Below, in pieces: positions 44,700 to 55,996 of a stretch of 64,000 bases of DNA. Numbering within the stretch: position 1 is the stretch's first letter; the number at the start of each line of letters is the position of its first letter. Where the stretch lies: the NCBI GenBank assembly GCA_030549205.1, contig JAUKTV010000008.1, positions 434,001 through 498,000 of the forward strand, read 5' to 3'. Source of the stretch: Apiosordaria backusii (taxonomy: Eukaryota > Ascomycota > Sordariomycetes > Sordariales > Lasiosphaeriaceae). The notes beneath the pieces were generated by a model, which was not told where the DNA came from, did not search any database, and was given only the letters and a program-made list of their open reading frames with translations. The position numbers and the translations under genes were made by a program.

Positions 44700-45183
44700 A
44701 CGTCGTGGACAAAAAAATAGACACTCTGACTTAAAACAAAGGCTTTTAAAGAGAGTGAATAGGCCCTTAAAGATAGTGAATAGGCCCTTAAAGATAATGA
44801 ATAGGCCTTTAAAGATAGTGAACAGGCCTTTAAAGATAGTAAATAGGCCCTTAAAGATAATGAATAGGCCTTTAAAGATAGCGAATAGGCTTTTAAAGAT
44901 ATTAAATAGGCCTTTCAAGTATTTAATAGGCTTTTAAAGATAGTAAATAGGTCTTTAAAGATAATTGAAAGGCTTTAAAAGTAATTAATAAGCATTCGGA
45001 TATAATTGAAATGCCTATTAAATCGTCTTCAAGACATATCGACTATCTTTCAGCGCCTCATCGCTATCTTTAAAGGCCTTTATTTTATGCAAGATGTGGA
45101 GATGTATACCCTGTAGCCTTGCCTGCAGGCAAGGATGTCCTTTTGGTACGACACAGGAGTCTCTATTTTTTTGTCCACAACGT
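44700..45183. mobile_element. short non-autonomous element, subfamily A (copy 5, expanded array)
   Basis: At 484 bp this is the longest copy. Ends are ACGTCGTGGACAAAAAAATA on the left and, reverse complemented, ACGTTGTGGACAAAAAAATA on the right, so the terminal repeats match at 19 of the first 20 bases. The flanking 7-mers are CTCCTTT (44693-44699) and GTCCTTT (45184-45190), matching at six of seven positions. About twelve head-to-tail units of a 21-bp TTTAAAGATAGTGAATAGGCC-type sequence fill 44745-44990, followed by an AT-rich centre and inverted units on the right, giving foldback potential. Confidence 0.9.
44745..44990. repeat. 21-bp tandem array inside copy 5
   Basis: About twelve imperfect units; units contain AGGCC and CTTTAAAG palindromic cores. 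Because the period is a multiple of three, the array leaves open frames that mimic a repetitive protein. Confidence 0.9.
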
Positions 45184-45543
45184 GTCCTTTTATACACCTA
45201 GCCTAAGCTACAAGAACTACATCGCCACCGATCTGACTCCCGCTTTAATATCTATCCCACATTTATAGGTAAGGTACAGTGTATAACGAAACAATCCTCC
45301 TCCAGACTCGTAAAAAATGTCTTCTTGCCATCGCCGCGGTCGTCCATGGTAAAAATGAATAGAAAGACCTTTTAATCATCGGTACTGATACGGCGGCGGG
45401 CAATCACAACCACCAGGATGAGCAACACAGTTACTCCTGTTCTTGACATCGTTCGCCGAGTGAAACCTGTCACCGATATTAGCACAACCACCCATCCATT
45501 TCACCCCCTTCTCCAGCCCACAAACTAGGTAAGAATCAAAAAC
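45184..45543. other. intergenic
   Basis: Between copy 5 and the stop codon of the Gln-rich gene; nothing recognised. Confidence 0.4.
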
Positions 45544-46909
45544 CTACGCCTTATTATGCCCATCAAAACTATTCACCTTCAACCACGTGTCCTTCCCCTT
45601 CTTCTTGCACTCGAGACACCTCACCCTCCCCTCTGCCCAAGGCTCCCGCCCAATACCCGGTGCTTGCTGCAGCGGCTGCCCATTAGGGGGATTGGGGTTG
45701 GTGTACGGCACCAAAAGCCCTCTTGGGACGGCGTGGGTCTGGTCGGGGTTGATGCCTGCCATTTCGATAAACCCCCGGCGGATGGCGTAGCCACAGAGGG
45801 ACTTGAGGTCGTCGTAGGTGAGATCGCGGTCTTGGAAGGCTGGGTTGGAGATGATTTTGGAGAGGGAGTGGTTGATTAGGTCGGTTATGCTAATCGTGTC
45901 AAAGGTCAGTTCTTGAAGAAGGAAGGGCCCGGGGTAGGGCGTTGGAGAGTGAGAAAATGGCTTACCTTTCGCCGTTCCAGAGTCGGGGGGGAGGACCGGG
46001 GGGCCGGTGGGTGCAGACTGTATCGGGGTTGACATATGGCTGGTTTTGGGCGATAGACATGTTCTGGGGCAACTTGGATCCCCCTTGAGCCCGATTACCG
46101 GCACTATCGACATTCATATGTTGAGAAAGAGACAGACCATGGTGAGGAGGAAGCTGTTGAGAGGACCGTTGCTCAGCATCGGGTTGTTGAGGGAGAGCAC
46201 GCTGAAGAGCAAGATTATGTTGCTGGGCTACAAATTGCTCAGTGCGACGCTGGCGATCAAAAGCTTCCTCAGTCATACGTTGCTGAATGAGGCATTGCTG
46301 CGCCAAATGATGTTGTGAGAGTCCGACATTCTGTCGAGTCAGATGCTGCTGGAGGAGATGCTGATAATCCAAATGCTGCTGGGCAAAAGGTCGCACTGCG
46401 GGAGGATGACCAGGAGCCCGCTGGGGCGCGACTAGGTCAGAGCTCTGTAGCGGTCTGAAGGCTTGCTGGGGACTAGCTGCCTGAGATGACGGGGGCTGCT
46501 GGGAAGGTTTCCGCAGACGAGGCGTTAGTATACGACGAGGGTTGCCGGGCGGAACAATGGTGCTGGGGTTGACTTCATTTTGATCAACCGCTGGCAATCC
46601 ATGTCCTGTCGTTATACTTCCTGACCATATGGGCTGCGGCGACAATCTTTCTGGAAATGATGGACCCTCCCTGGGTACCAATAGATCGCCCTGCTGTCTG
46701 TTATCAACCGTCGAATTCCACTGAGACGTCGCGATGTGTGTAGCAACAGAAGCCGTCGGTAGCTCCTGTTGTCCACGTTGGTTCAGGTTCTCGAGATGCT
46801 GCTGTTCAAGCAGGGCGGCTGTCTGCTCATGGAATTCCTCCCAGTCCATCAAGTCGGTGCTAGGGCTGGTGTTGGGATTATTGTTGCTGCCAGTGCTGTT
46901 GCCATCCAT
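45544..46909 (-). CDS. Gln-rich hypothetical protein
   Basis: Two exons: 45966..46909 and 45544..45889 (76-nt intron), 429 residues. The first 300 residues are Gln/His/Pro-rich low complexity (QQHLDYQHLLQQHL, RQRRTEQFVAQQHNLALQRA). The second exon holds a compact segment (about 315-410), including SITDLINHSLSKIISNPAFQ, LTYDDLKSLCGYAIRRGFIE and the C-terminal RCLECKKKGKDTWLKV. The CxxC pair there could bind a metal. The composition is like transcriptional co-regulators, but no known domain is seen. Confidence 0.6.
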
Positions 46910-47369
46910 TCTTTCTGGCTTGATTTTGCAAGTCGGTTGACAATGAGTGATATGACGAGAAGAAGCGGTACCAAAAAGGAAACAAATACACTTTGTTGCA
47001 TGGGGTCGGTCGGTAATGCATGGGGACTATGGTCAGTCGCATGATTCTTATTCACTGCCTCCAATTCACTTGTCCCTTAGTTACTGGCAAATTAGTGGGT
47101 TTCGTTGGGCGCTTGTGCCCTAGACAGCATCTCGTCGAAGGGGAAGGAGCGGCTGTCGCTTGCTTGTTTGTGCCAGGCCACAGTAAGCCTGGTTTCCAGG
47201 TGGTTTCGTCCACCATCTTACCTGGTATGAGCACTGGCTTTGTTATCTCTGACAGTGTTTCAAGATAATTACTTGGATGTATCCCGAGATAAAGAGGAAC
47301 ATTGATAAACACAGGACAGCACGAAAATTCAAGAAAGCAAAAAGTGCAATTTTGATCTAGTACCCTAGC
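46910..47369. other. intergenic
   Basis: No gene recognised; includes the promoter of the Gln-rich gene on the minus strand. Confidence 0.4.
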
Positions 47370-47579
47370 ACGCTGTGGGCAAAAAAACCGGTACTGCAAG
47401 TTTTCAACAGGCATCAAAACACAGTTAACAGACCACACAAGATAGTGTTAGGCCTCGAAAGATAATCGGTAGATCTTAAAAGATAGTCTGCGGGCCCTGG
47501 AATAGTGTAAAAGGCCTTTATTTAGTAGTTTATGTGGTAGGTTGTGTAGGTAGCGGTGCCAGTCTTTTTGTCCAGGAGT
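47370..47579. mobile_element. short non-autonomous element, subfamily B (copy 6)
   Basis: The left end is ACGCTGTGGGCAAAAAAACC, followed by GGTACTGCAAGTTTTCAACA and CACAGTTAACAGACCACACA. The right end is TAGGTAGCGGTGCCAGTC, then a T-run and GTCCAGGAGT. Only two or three 21-bp units remain in the middle. The flanking 7-mers do not match. It is in the same orientation as copy 2 and opposite to copies 4 and 7. About 210 bp, non-coding. Confidence 0.8.
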
Positions 47580-48093
47580 GGGTTATTCCGTGATGCAAAT
47601 ATTCTCTTCCTCGGAAACAACAGGAGCCTCGACAGTACCGTTTGTGCACTCTGTTTGACCGCACTGGCGCGGAACAGAGGCAGCTTCCCCCACCACCCCT
47701 CAAACAGCGACTCCAGTAAAGGGATTGTATAAGAAACAAGGCTCCGAAGTCTCCGAAGGGTTTTGAGTGGGAATTTTGATGTCTGGTGTTGAGGTAACCT
47801 TGGGGGTGCACCTCAGAGGGTCAGCAGTCAGATTGAAACTGACATTGAATGCTAGTATCTTTCCAAATGTAAGTATATTACCCCGTTAATAAGACGACCC
47901 TCCTATATAACCTTGCTCGCTCCATTTCCCACACCTTACAGAGACCCCGACATAGAGTCATAATACCCGAACATTCACCAAAAAAAGAAAAACAAAAAAC
48001 TACCCAAATTCTCCATCGCACGGGGCAGAACCTCTCCTATTCCTAGCTAAGTTGGGCAAAACTACATGTTGTGTCAGAAAAAGGCTCTCACTG
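47580..48093. other. intergenic
   Basis: No gene recognised between copy 6 and the stop codon of the HNH gene. Confidence 0.4.
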
Positions 48094-49410
48094 CTAATGA
48101 ACTTCTTGATCTAGCCATCCATGTAATTTGAGTGATACCAGATGACCCAACTGTGTTGACCCATCGGCACTCGTATCCTTCCACTCGGCGTCCCGAAGAA
48201 TACTGTCAATGTACTCGCCTGCCCCGGAGAGGTGAAGTATGTGGCCGATAGCACTGTGAAGGGCGAGAAGCCGCAGGGATGGCGGCTCAATATTCCTATC
48301 TTCGGTTAGGAAAAGCGTGCGCACCACCGGAAGATCTCGTACTAGGAGTGGGTCTAGGAAGGATTGGATTCGGTAAGTGTTTTCTTTTTCTGGAATGGGC
48401 TCGAAAAAGATATCAAAGCTGCCAAATAAGCCGTGGAGAGAGTGTATCAAAGTGATGGCATTTCGTGGCCTGTCGATATCGCTGCCTTCAATCAAATGTA
48501 TCATACCGTTGTCGAACATGTTGAGAATATGGAGTGCGGCCTTCTTCGAAGGATGCTAAAGCAGAATCAGTTGGAATTAGGTACAACCAGGTAAAGGCGG
48601 TGGGGTTCGTGAAAGGGGATAGAGCGGAGGAACGAACCAATTCGGCATCCTTGTCTGTTTTTGTCAGGGAATGAGGAAGGATGTGCGCTACCTCAAGGAA
48701 TTCGAACTGGGACTCAGCACGAAGCAGATTGCCGTCATTGTCGGTTGCTTCACGACCAGCCTCCCTAGCCTCCTTCAGACGTTTTGCTGCTTCCTGAATT
48801 TCAAACCGGCGACTGATGACGCAGCGGTAGCGGTCTCGAATGAGACAGTCGCCTCTGAGACCTGCGACTCGCTCTGGTGTTCCAACGAAATGTTGCACAC
48901 CAGCTCCTCCTTGAGCCCGTAGGACGGCTGAGTGAATAAGCGGGGAAAGCTGTGGTGTTTTGACAGAGGAAGCTCGGACTATAGGAGTAAGGTCAGCACG
49001 CATCCACGGTAAGGATAGCCAAGGCTGGTGGTGTAGGCGTCTATCGTACGAGGGAGGAAAAGGTTGTCGAAGAGATAATCTGCAAACTCGGACACGACCG
49101 AGCCGAGACGCTTGGAGTCATCGTTGAGGTCAATTTCGTGTTCCCCTTCGATCGGGAGCTCCGCCAGGTGGAAGAATGCTTGCAGAAACATGTCTTTTGA
49201 TGCCTCGGAGCGCGCATGATCATATGTAAGGCGGACGAGTTTTGGTTGGTTGTACTGGCCGTTGCAATCATCGTTTGAAGCAACTGTTTCGAAGTGTTGA
49301 ATGATGCGGTAAAATCGAGCCTGTCCTTGGGCCCGTTGGTCTATATTCCACAGCGGCGGTGAGGAAGAGGATATGATACCCTCGAGGGATGATTGCCTAG
49401 CAGAATCCAT
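48094..49410 (-). CDS. HNH nuclease-domain protein (fungal type)
   Basis: Three exons: 49050..49410, 48638..48978 and 48094..48555 (introns 71 and 82 nt), 387 residues. The joints restore LFLPLRASSVKTPQ and DAELHPSKKAALHILNMFDN, both typical of this fungal family. The HNH-like core is at about 170-260: CLIRDRYRCVISRRFE, then FLEVAHILPHSLTK, then LNMFDNGMIHLIEGSDIDRP. This matches the pattern C...EVAHI.P...N...L...H-type zinc/metal nuclease cores of HNH_2. Such proteins are often multicopy in filamentous fungi. Catalysis is not proven, and a role in self or non-self DNA processing is speculation. Confidence 0.82.
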
Positions 49411-51436
49411 CCTGTTCGTCTGCTGGTGGTGAAGAATCGAGCATGAGGCGGTGTGGTTGATGGCGGAAGTGCTATGAAAGAGGACCGTGCGTCACAGAGC
49501 TGTCAAATGTTCGGCTGCTTGGTGACGGGCTGTGACAATTTAGAGCCCTGTTGCCGGAGGGGCTGTAGGAGAGTGTAAGGGATAAAAAATAAACGTGATG
49601 TTCTCTTGCTTTTTAACGTCATCTATGGCATGCACTTGTCTTCTTCCCAGAACGCACTTTCTCACCGTGACCATTTTTCGCGGTCGCGGTGGGCCTCACG
49701 CCGCACTCCTTCGCTTTTCGTTTTTCCACCACTGTTTGCCATTACCAGTGGCTCTCCTTCGGGAACATCCAATCTTGATCACCACACTCTCCTCTTCCCC
49801 CAATCCGATTTTCCGGAGCCGTCTGTTTTTGACACCACTCGAGGCCTCTCTATCCTTTCATTTCTAAAATCGGTCCCCTGCAGACCGTCGTCATCGCCCT
49901 CGCATTCTTGACGATATCTCAGTCTACACAGTTGCTACCCACGTCGGACCTGCGTCCTGCGGTCCACCGCCATCCAATCCGATGACAAAGCCACGTGGGC
50001 CGCTGGACTGCGCCATCGTTGTTGATCTCCCTCGCCCGTTCAAGTCATCGCTGGTCAAGGTATCGGGTGGCCTCACAATCACCGCACGCAGCTTTTCCAT
50101 TATATGCCAAGATAGGGGGATGGCCCACCGTTTGTTGGAGTCCGAATTACGATTCCACGTAGGTGTGAGAAGACACGAACCTACTACGAACACCAGGGAA
50201 AGACACAATGGCCTGAGGATTTCGCAAACTACTGGGATCAGGGACACCCAACCGAGCACTGTCAACATGAAGTTAGCTTGAAATTTTACCACGGGGACTT
50301 CGAATACAACGTGCAGCCCATGACAGAGCGGATGTCAGGTACCTATATAGACGCCAGGGAGGTCCAGGAGACAGTGGCAGGGACAAGGGAAAGACGTTCC
50401 TTTTAGCGATCTGTCATTCGAAATGCAGGATGAGCATCTCCGTCCACAGAAGAGCCTATGTTCTGGATTTTGAGGTGCCGGGTTGACTCAAATGTGCAAT
50501 TTCCGCATTGCCTCCTCTCACAACTGCGGCGACAGAGGCTTATTACCTCGGTACCTGGTAGTCAACGGTCCATGCAAGATGTCAAGATACGGTGCTGTGT
50601 CGCGAAGACATCAGCATTTTGCTTGTCATTCCTCCTCCAGGGCCTTTGTTCGTGGCGTCTTACCTGCTCGCAGTCCAAACTTGCCACCTACAACCCGTAA
50701 GGTGTCAAACCATCTCATCATGGCAATCTTGGGGATACCTTACTCAAATTTCCACAAACTGCACTTGGCTAGGATAAATCTCTACTTTCACACCGTCATC
50801 AACGCAGTTGCTGTTGCTTAGCTGGGTGTCTCCACACGACCGCGAGAAGCACAGAGCTGGGGATACCTAATGTGCAGGACATTTGCGATCTTGAGTCCTT
50901 GGCTGGGCAAAAGCTGTCTTGCCTGCTCTCGGCCTCGATGTCCCGACCTGAACAACCTGTGTCAATGCAAGTGCAAACATGTTGAACAGCCGGTATCCGC
51001 TGAGCCTCAACCTTGAATCCGGAGAGGATCTGTTCAGAAAACCGAAAAACCGATTGGAGCGCTTCATCAACCTGGACTCGCTTTCATATACCCCACATTG
51101 GCAGCGTAACATTGGCACAAGACAACCCCTTGCCAGAGCCTGCTTGAACCTGACCGACCTTGGCAATTTTTCGCTCGGCACTACGATGATCTTGATACGG
51201 ATCTCTTCCATCCCAGAACATCACGGAGATGTTGCCGGCAAAGTTCCATTCGGAAGTGCTGTAGAAGCGACGGCGATGGTACGACAAAGCGCGCCAAACT
51301 TGAAGGGTGAACCTGCCGCCCCTGGGCATAATGGGATGTGTTATTCCCTTTCTGGTACTGGTATAAAGTGGGAGAGGAACCCGCTGTTTGCTGATAGCTC
51401 TTTGTGATCCTTCAAGACCCGTTCGTATCAGACAAC
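49411..51436. other. intergenic, no supported gene
   Basis: About 2 kb with several 80-140-codon frames on both strands and no domain, signal peptide or coherent splice structure. TATAAAG at 51362-51368 lies 69 bp before the feruloyl esterase ATG and is a likely core promoter. Confidence 0.45.
51362..51368 (+). promoter_or_regulatory. TATA box of feruloyl esterase gene
   Basis: TATAAAG, 69 bp before the ATG at 51437. Confidence 0.5.
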
Positions 51437-52501
51437 ATGATTACGATTTGCGCCCTCGCCCTAGTCCTCCTGACCGCCTCCCAGGCGGCCGAGGCCGTCA
51501 CACCCGGGTGTGGCAAGGCGCCCCCGTCGTCGGGCACCAAGTCCATGACTGTCAACGGCAGGCAGCGGCAGTACATCCTCCAGCTACCCTCAAGCTACGA
51601 CCGCAACAAATCTCACCGTGTTGTCATCGGTTACCACTGGCGTGACGGCTCCATGAACGACGTGGCGAATGGCGGTTTCTACGGTCTTAGGTCTCTTGCC
51701 GGGGACAGCACCATCTTTGTCGCCCCGAACGGCTTGAACGCTGGGTGGGCCAACAACGGCGGCGAGGATATCACCTTCACAGACCAGATTGTCGCGATGC
51801 TCAAGAACGACCTGTGCGTCGATGAGGGCCAGTTCTTTGCCACGGGCTGGAGCTATGGCGGGTCGATGAGCCACAGTGTGGCCTGCTCGCGTCCAAGTGA
51901 GTCTTAGCGTGAAGCCATGAAAGTAGCTGATATGCTAACCCTACATCTAGATGTCTTCAAAGCCGTATCGGTCATCGCCGGCGCGCAACTCTCTGGTTGC
52001 TCTGGCGGTAGCACCCCTGTTGCCTACCTCGGAATCCACGGCGCTGCCGACAACGTCCTGCCTATCTCAATGGGCCGCCAACTGCGCGATAAGTGGCTGC
52101 AGACCAACGGCTGCACCTCCAAGAACGCCCCCGATCCCTCGTCCGGACAGCAGAACCATATCAAGACCGTGTACAGCTGCTCCCGGGCGGCTGTAACCTG
52201 GATTGGGCACGGCGGCGGCCACGTTCCCGACCCCAGCGGCAGCAACGGCGCGAAGTTTGCGCCAGGCGAGACGTGGTCCTTTTTCAACGCGGCTGTTGCT
52301 GGCGGCGGCAACCCCGTGGTGACTTCAAGCCCTTCGGTCCCGTCTCCGTCGACAAATCCGGGAACGCAGCCGACCAACCCTGGGACAAACTGCGCGTCAC
52401 GATATGCCCAGTGTGGTGGCCAGGGCTGGAGTGGTCCCACTTGCTGTGAAAGCGGGAGCACTTGTCGGTCCTCGAACCAATGGTACTCGCAGTGTCTTTA
52501 G
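51437..52501 (+). CDS. secreted feruloyl esterase (CE1) with C-terminal CBM1
   Basis: Two exons: 51437..51896 and 51951..52501 (54-nt intron), 336 residues. The signal peptide is residues 1 to about 20. The catalytic domain has the nucleophile motif GWSYGGS (about 146-152), the acid candidate in HGAADNVLP and the His in GHGGGHVPDP, giving a complete Ser-Asp-His triad. A Ser/Pro/Thr linker leads to a family-1 cellulose-binding module (about 300-336) with CGGQGWSGPTCC and SSNQWYSQCL. It hydrolyses ferulate or p-coumarate esters on arabinoxylan outside the cell. The module would place it on cellulose. The next gene, converging from the other strand, is another CBM1 esterase. Confidence 0.93.
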
Positions 52502-52979
52502 CTAGTTTAGAGTAGTTCTGGAGAGCACGTCAACTTCGTTAAGTAAAATGAACACAAATGCATGATATTTGGTCTAACTTTCCGCCCTCTTTGTGTTACT
52601 GTGCCTTGGCCTTGCGACTAAGAAGCCATACCATGGTTAATATTGTCGGCTGTATATGCGAAGTATGGTCTTGCCAAGTATCTTATTATCTCGATTGGAA
52701 ATAGGGCTGATATCATATTCACGGTCATATTCCTAACATCTTGTGGCTTAACCTGCGTTAGAGTCACTTGGTGCTTTTCATATGTCAGCCGCAGGACGGT
52801 GGCGTTCTGCAACATGATTCATTGTAGTCACCACAATTTCAAGTAATAGTAAAAGCTAAGAAACATTTGAGCAGCGCCCAGTAGCAACATGGAAATTCAG
52901 AGTGACGACTACCTTAGCTATTGACACACATCGTTGACCCATGCCGCACCAGTATTTCCCCTTTGCAACAAGAAACTCC
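52502..52979. other. intergenic (convergent 3' ends)
   Basis: Separates the stop codons of the two CBM1 esterases; nothing recognised. Confidence 0.4.
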
Positions 52980-54005
52980 TTACAGACACTGTGAGTACCA
53001 TTGGTTAGAAGCCCTGCAAGTACCCTGTGAGCAGCAAGTTGGCCCCTGAAAACCCTGACCGCCGCATTGCCCATATAGAGCGGCGCAGTTTCCGCCTGTT
53101 GGCTGAGGAGAACTTGTAGTGATTGTGCTCAACGTTGTCGCCGGCGTCGGTGTTGGCACCGTGGTGGATGGGCTGCCAGATCCGCCTTGCACGTCGTCAA
53201 TGAACTGGATCAGCTTAGGACCAATCTGCCGCGCGAGAAACTGATCACCCTGGCTATTGGGGTGGACACCGTCACCCTCGAGCATGTTGTTGGTAAACCC
53301 AGCAGCCCGCGAACAATCAGCGATAACGATGGGTGATTGCGACGTGGTGTGCGTTTGTACCCAGCCCGGGATGGCATTGTTGACAGCCTCGATAGTCGCA
53401 TCGCTCCAGCTCGTCGGGATCAACTTGTCAATCTGCAAACATCTAAGTAAATACACTGCTTTTTTGCCCAATGCATGAGACATCATTGACCACTTACGAT
53501 GACCTTAACCCTTGGGTTCGCGGCGCGCATGGCGTTGAGCATTGTCGTGTACGAGTCGAGAATGCTCTGGACGTTTCGCTTGCCAATATTGACGTCGTTG
53601 GTACCGAGCATGAACTGAACGATATCAGGCTTGGTATTCTGGACCCAGCCAACGATGTTGTTCCTTGCGATGTCGTACGCCTGCCAGCCCGAGTGGCCTT
53701 CGTGATTGGGGTCAAAGCCTGCCGGTCTTGAGCACTTCCCCTGGAGGTTGCTCATGCTGCCGACGAAGTCGACATTGTTCGCGAGGCCCGCAGACGTGAG
53801 CTGGTTCCATACCAGAGGTCTCCAGCAGCTAATCTCAGTGATGGAGTCACCGAGCAGCACTTTTCCCCCACCAATGTCAACTTATGGTTCTCGGCAGCCA
53901 AGCACAACTCAATGCAGTTCATAGGGGCCACTTACTAACTTTGACCTTTTGTGCGCATGTTGTGGCGGCGAGGCCAGCAACAACGGTAGAAGCGAGGAAC
54001 CGCAT
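52980..54005 (-). CDS. secreted GDSL/SGNH esterase (CE3-like) with C-terminal CBM1
   Basis: Three exons: 53936..54005, 53498..53859 and 52980..53432 (introns 76 and 65 nt), 294 residues. The signal peptide is residues 1 to about 18. SGNH blocks are VMLLGDSITEISCWRP (Ser), FVGSMSN (block II), FMLGTNDVN (block III) and GDGVHPNSQG (block V, catalytic Asp and His). A Thr/Pro linker precedes a CBM1 (CAALYGQCGGQGFQGPTCC, SNQWYSQCL). The layout is that of carbohydrate esterase family 3 acetyl xylan esterases. It would remove acetyl groups from xylan, making the backbone accessible to xylanases, in concert with the neighbouring feruloyl esterase. Confidence 0.92.
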
Positions 54006-54980
54006 GGTCACAAATAGTTCAGTATTGGAGTCGAAAACGTACTGTCCCTAGTTCTGTGATAACCAGATCATCGTGACAATGCCTTGCTCAGGGTTTAGAT
54101 TTGTTTATTAAGTATCCTGTCACTGCTGGAAAACTCCTGAGTACACTATCGACGGATGGCTGCTGCCCTCAAAGTTACCGGATTGGGCTTGGTAAGTAGA
54201 CAGTGTAAGGTAGCAACCGGCTAATTCGCCATCCCCATTGAAGCATCTAGTATAACCGTACTAGCGTCTCCGTACGTTCATGCGCGCCAGTAGGGTAAAT
54301 GGGTTTGTACACAAGGCGACGAAGAAGGTCCCACACAGACCATCATCCGTGTACATCGGTAGTCATCAAGCATTTCGCTGTTAAGGTTGATCGAGCATCT
54401 TCCCTTCAAGCGAGCCGTCCAAGGTTTTTTTGGCATGTGATCCTTCTACATACGGCACTTCGATGAACAGGGAATTTCTCTGATAGCCGTTGGAAGTTGG
54501 AATGCTTTCCCATGTGCTGGCTCTTCCATGATCATCAGGGGTTCCAGTCGAGACCCTCCATCATGGATTCCAATCCTGTATTCAAGAGATGGCTCACTCA
54601 AAATTCCAATGCCCCAAGGGTGCTACAATTTCGGAGCCCCGGAGATGGACTCTTTCAGCTGTTCAGCAATTTCGAAGGCTTTCATTCTGGATGACATACT
54701 TGGCCCTTCGATAACTACTATATAATCCTGAACTAAGTCAAGAATTTTAGGAAAGAATCATGTGGAGTCAGGGTGTGCCCGCAGGACTTTAAGCATCTGA
54801 ATAAAAGACATTCTTATCAGGTGAACTGTGTGAGTTTGCCTGAATCGCACGGCGACTATCAAGAGTCTAAACATAGCTGCTAAACCGACGTTTTAACATA
54901 AGCCAATGGCTTCCCTATGATAGCATCCTAATGTAGGGTAAAGACAGGCAGGACCACCCCAACAAATTCGTAATGGCTAA
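54006..54980. other. intergenic upstream of the CE3-like gene
   Basis: No gene seen; includes its promoter and further unassigned DNA up to the tRNA-like sequence at 54981. Confidence 0.4.
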
Positions 54981-55075
54981 GTAGCCGAGTGCCCGTGGTT
55001 AAGTGGCCAGTCTATCAAGTGATAGGTCATGGGCACCTTTCCTGTCGTAAGGTCGGCGTTTGATCCCTGGCTGCG
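54981..55075 (+). other. degenerate tRNA-like sequence (possible tRNA relic or SINE head)
   Basis: GTAGCCG near 54981 can pair with TGGCTGC near 55068-55074 in a 7-bp acceptor-like stem. A-box-like TAGCCGAGTG and D-arm-like GTGGTTAAGTGGCC follow. A B-box-like GCGTTTGATCC lies near the 3' end. The anticodon arm and T-stem do not pair well, so it is not a functional tRNA by this reading. A decayed Ser/Leu-type tRNA or the head of a SINE is possible. Confidence 0.3.
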
Positions 55076-55425
55076 GTGGTTGTTCAATTTCAGAGCAATC
55101 GAATCGATCTTCGGCCAACCACTGGGACACCGGGGCTATCACTTTGTCATAACAATTCACTTCACGTTGGGCAATATATCTTTCAAGGGCACCAGGAGGT
55201 TTTCCGAGCAACTTCATAGTACTTTGATTGGATACCTACCTTGGGCCTCTTGGTTTTGATACCAAGTGAAATGTGGACCTCCAAAGGGGACCCAAATCTT
55301 CCATTCTCGCACCTTCTCTACATAAGCTACTATTCTCGACTCCAAAGCAGCAAACTAGACCTCTTGCCATGAGCAATTTCTGGCAAGTCCCAGCCTCATC
55401 CCACCTAACTCCTTGTCCTTTGAGT
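55076..55425. other. intergenic
   Basis: Nothing recognised downstream of the zinc-finger-like gene. Confidence 0.4.
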
Positions 55426-55996
55426 TTAGTCGAGAATTTCCAAGCCAAGCCTCTGTCTCTCCTCCCGAATCATCCTCAGTCGCGTCACTAAAACCTTCTT
55501 GGTGCCCTTCGTCTCGTCGTACACCCAAATTGAGAGCTTCTGGGCAAGCTCGGCATTCTCGACGGCATCCTTGTGCTCCAAGAGCTGTCTGCCCTCGACG
55601 GTGACGCGGGAGGTCAATACAGCGTTCGAAAATCGCGCGAGAAAGTTGCGGTCGGTACTATCCCGCCTGTCATAGCCAGGCTCGTCAGATTTGAAGTCAA
55701 AGTGACAAGTCTGACGGTGGTCGCGGAGAGCCGTCTTGTTGCGGTGCAACGTGTTGCAGATGTTTGCCGGGTTGCCTGCGAAAACAGGAAGTGTGCATTT
55801 ATGCAGGACCTCTCTCTCAGGATTCCGCCGGCATCTGGACGGCAAGGATCAGCATATGTGCTCAGGATTTCCCAGAACTTCCGAAATTGTATACTTACAT
55901 CTTTTCATGCTGATACAGGCTCCTAGGTTTCAGAGCCTTCTGGCGCCACGGGCACTCGACTCCGTTGCTCATGGTCGACTGTTTTTGGTCGGTCAT
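55426..55996 (-). CDS. zinc-finger-like protein A
   Basis: Two exons: 55899..55996 and 55426..55834 (64-nt intron), 168 residues from MTDQKQSTM. Two finger-like elements are seen. The first (about 12-36) is CPW...LYQHEKIC. The second (about 45-80) is CTLPVFAGNPANICNTLH, continuing RNKTALRDHRQTCH, that is C-x12-C-x12-H-x4-H. The rest is charged and helical, ending EERQRLGLEILD. A GTAAGT donor and a CAG acceptor lie upstream of the Met, consistent with a 5' leader intron. The second finger resembles one in the protein encoded at 59112..60313. DNA binding is inferred only. Confidence 0.6.

Noticed and set aside
44517..44937. Repetitive open frames on both strands (GLFxIFK-like repeats and NRPLKIV-like repeats)
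   Set aside because: They are produced by the 21-bp array of element copy 5, whose period is a multiple of three; no start context or domain supports a protein.
44745..44990. CRISPR-like array
   Set aside because: Units are directly adjacent with no unique spacers, and the host is a fungus.
47370..47579. 7-bp target-site duplication at copy 6
   Set aside because: Flanking 7-mers (CCCTAGC and GGGTTAT) do not match; the end is probably degraded.
49595..50292. Possible gene between the HNH and feruloyl esterase genes
   Set aside because: Overlapping frames on both strands without domain, signal peptide or splice structure.
54981..55075. Functional tRNA call
   Set aside because: Acceptor-like stem and box-like elements exist, but anticodon arm and T-stem fail; kept only as tRNA-like.
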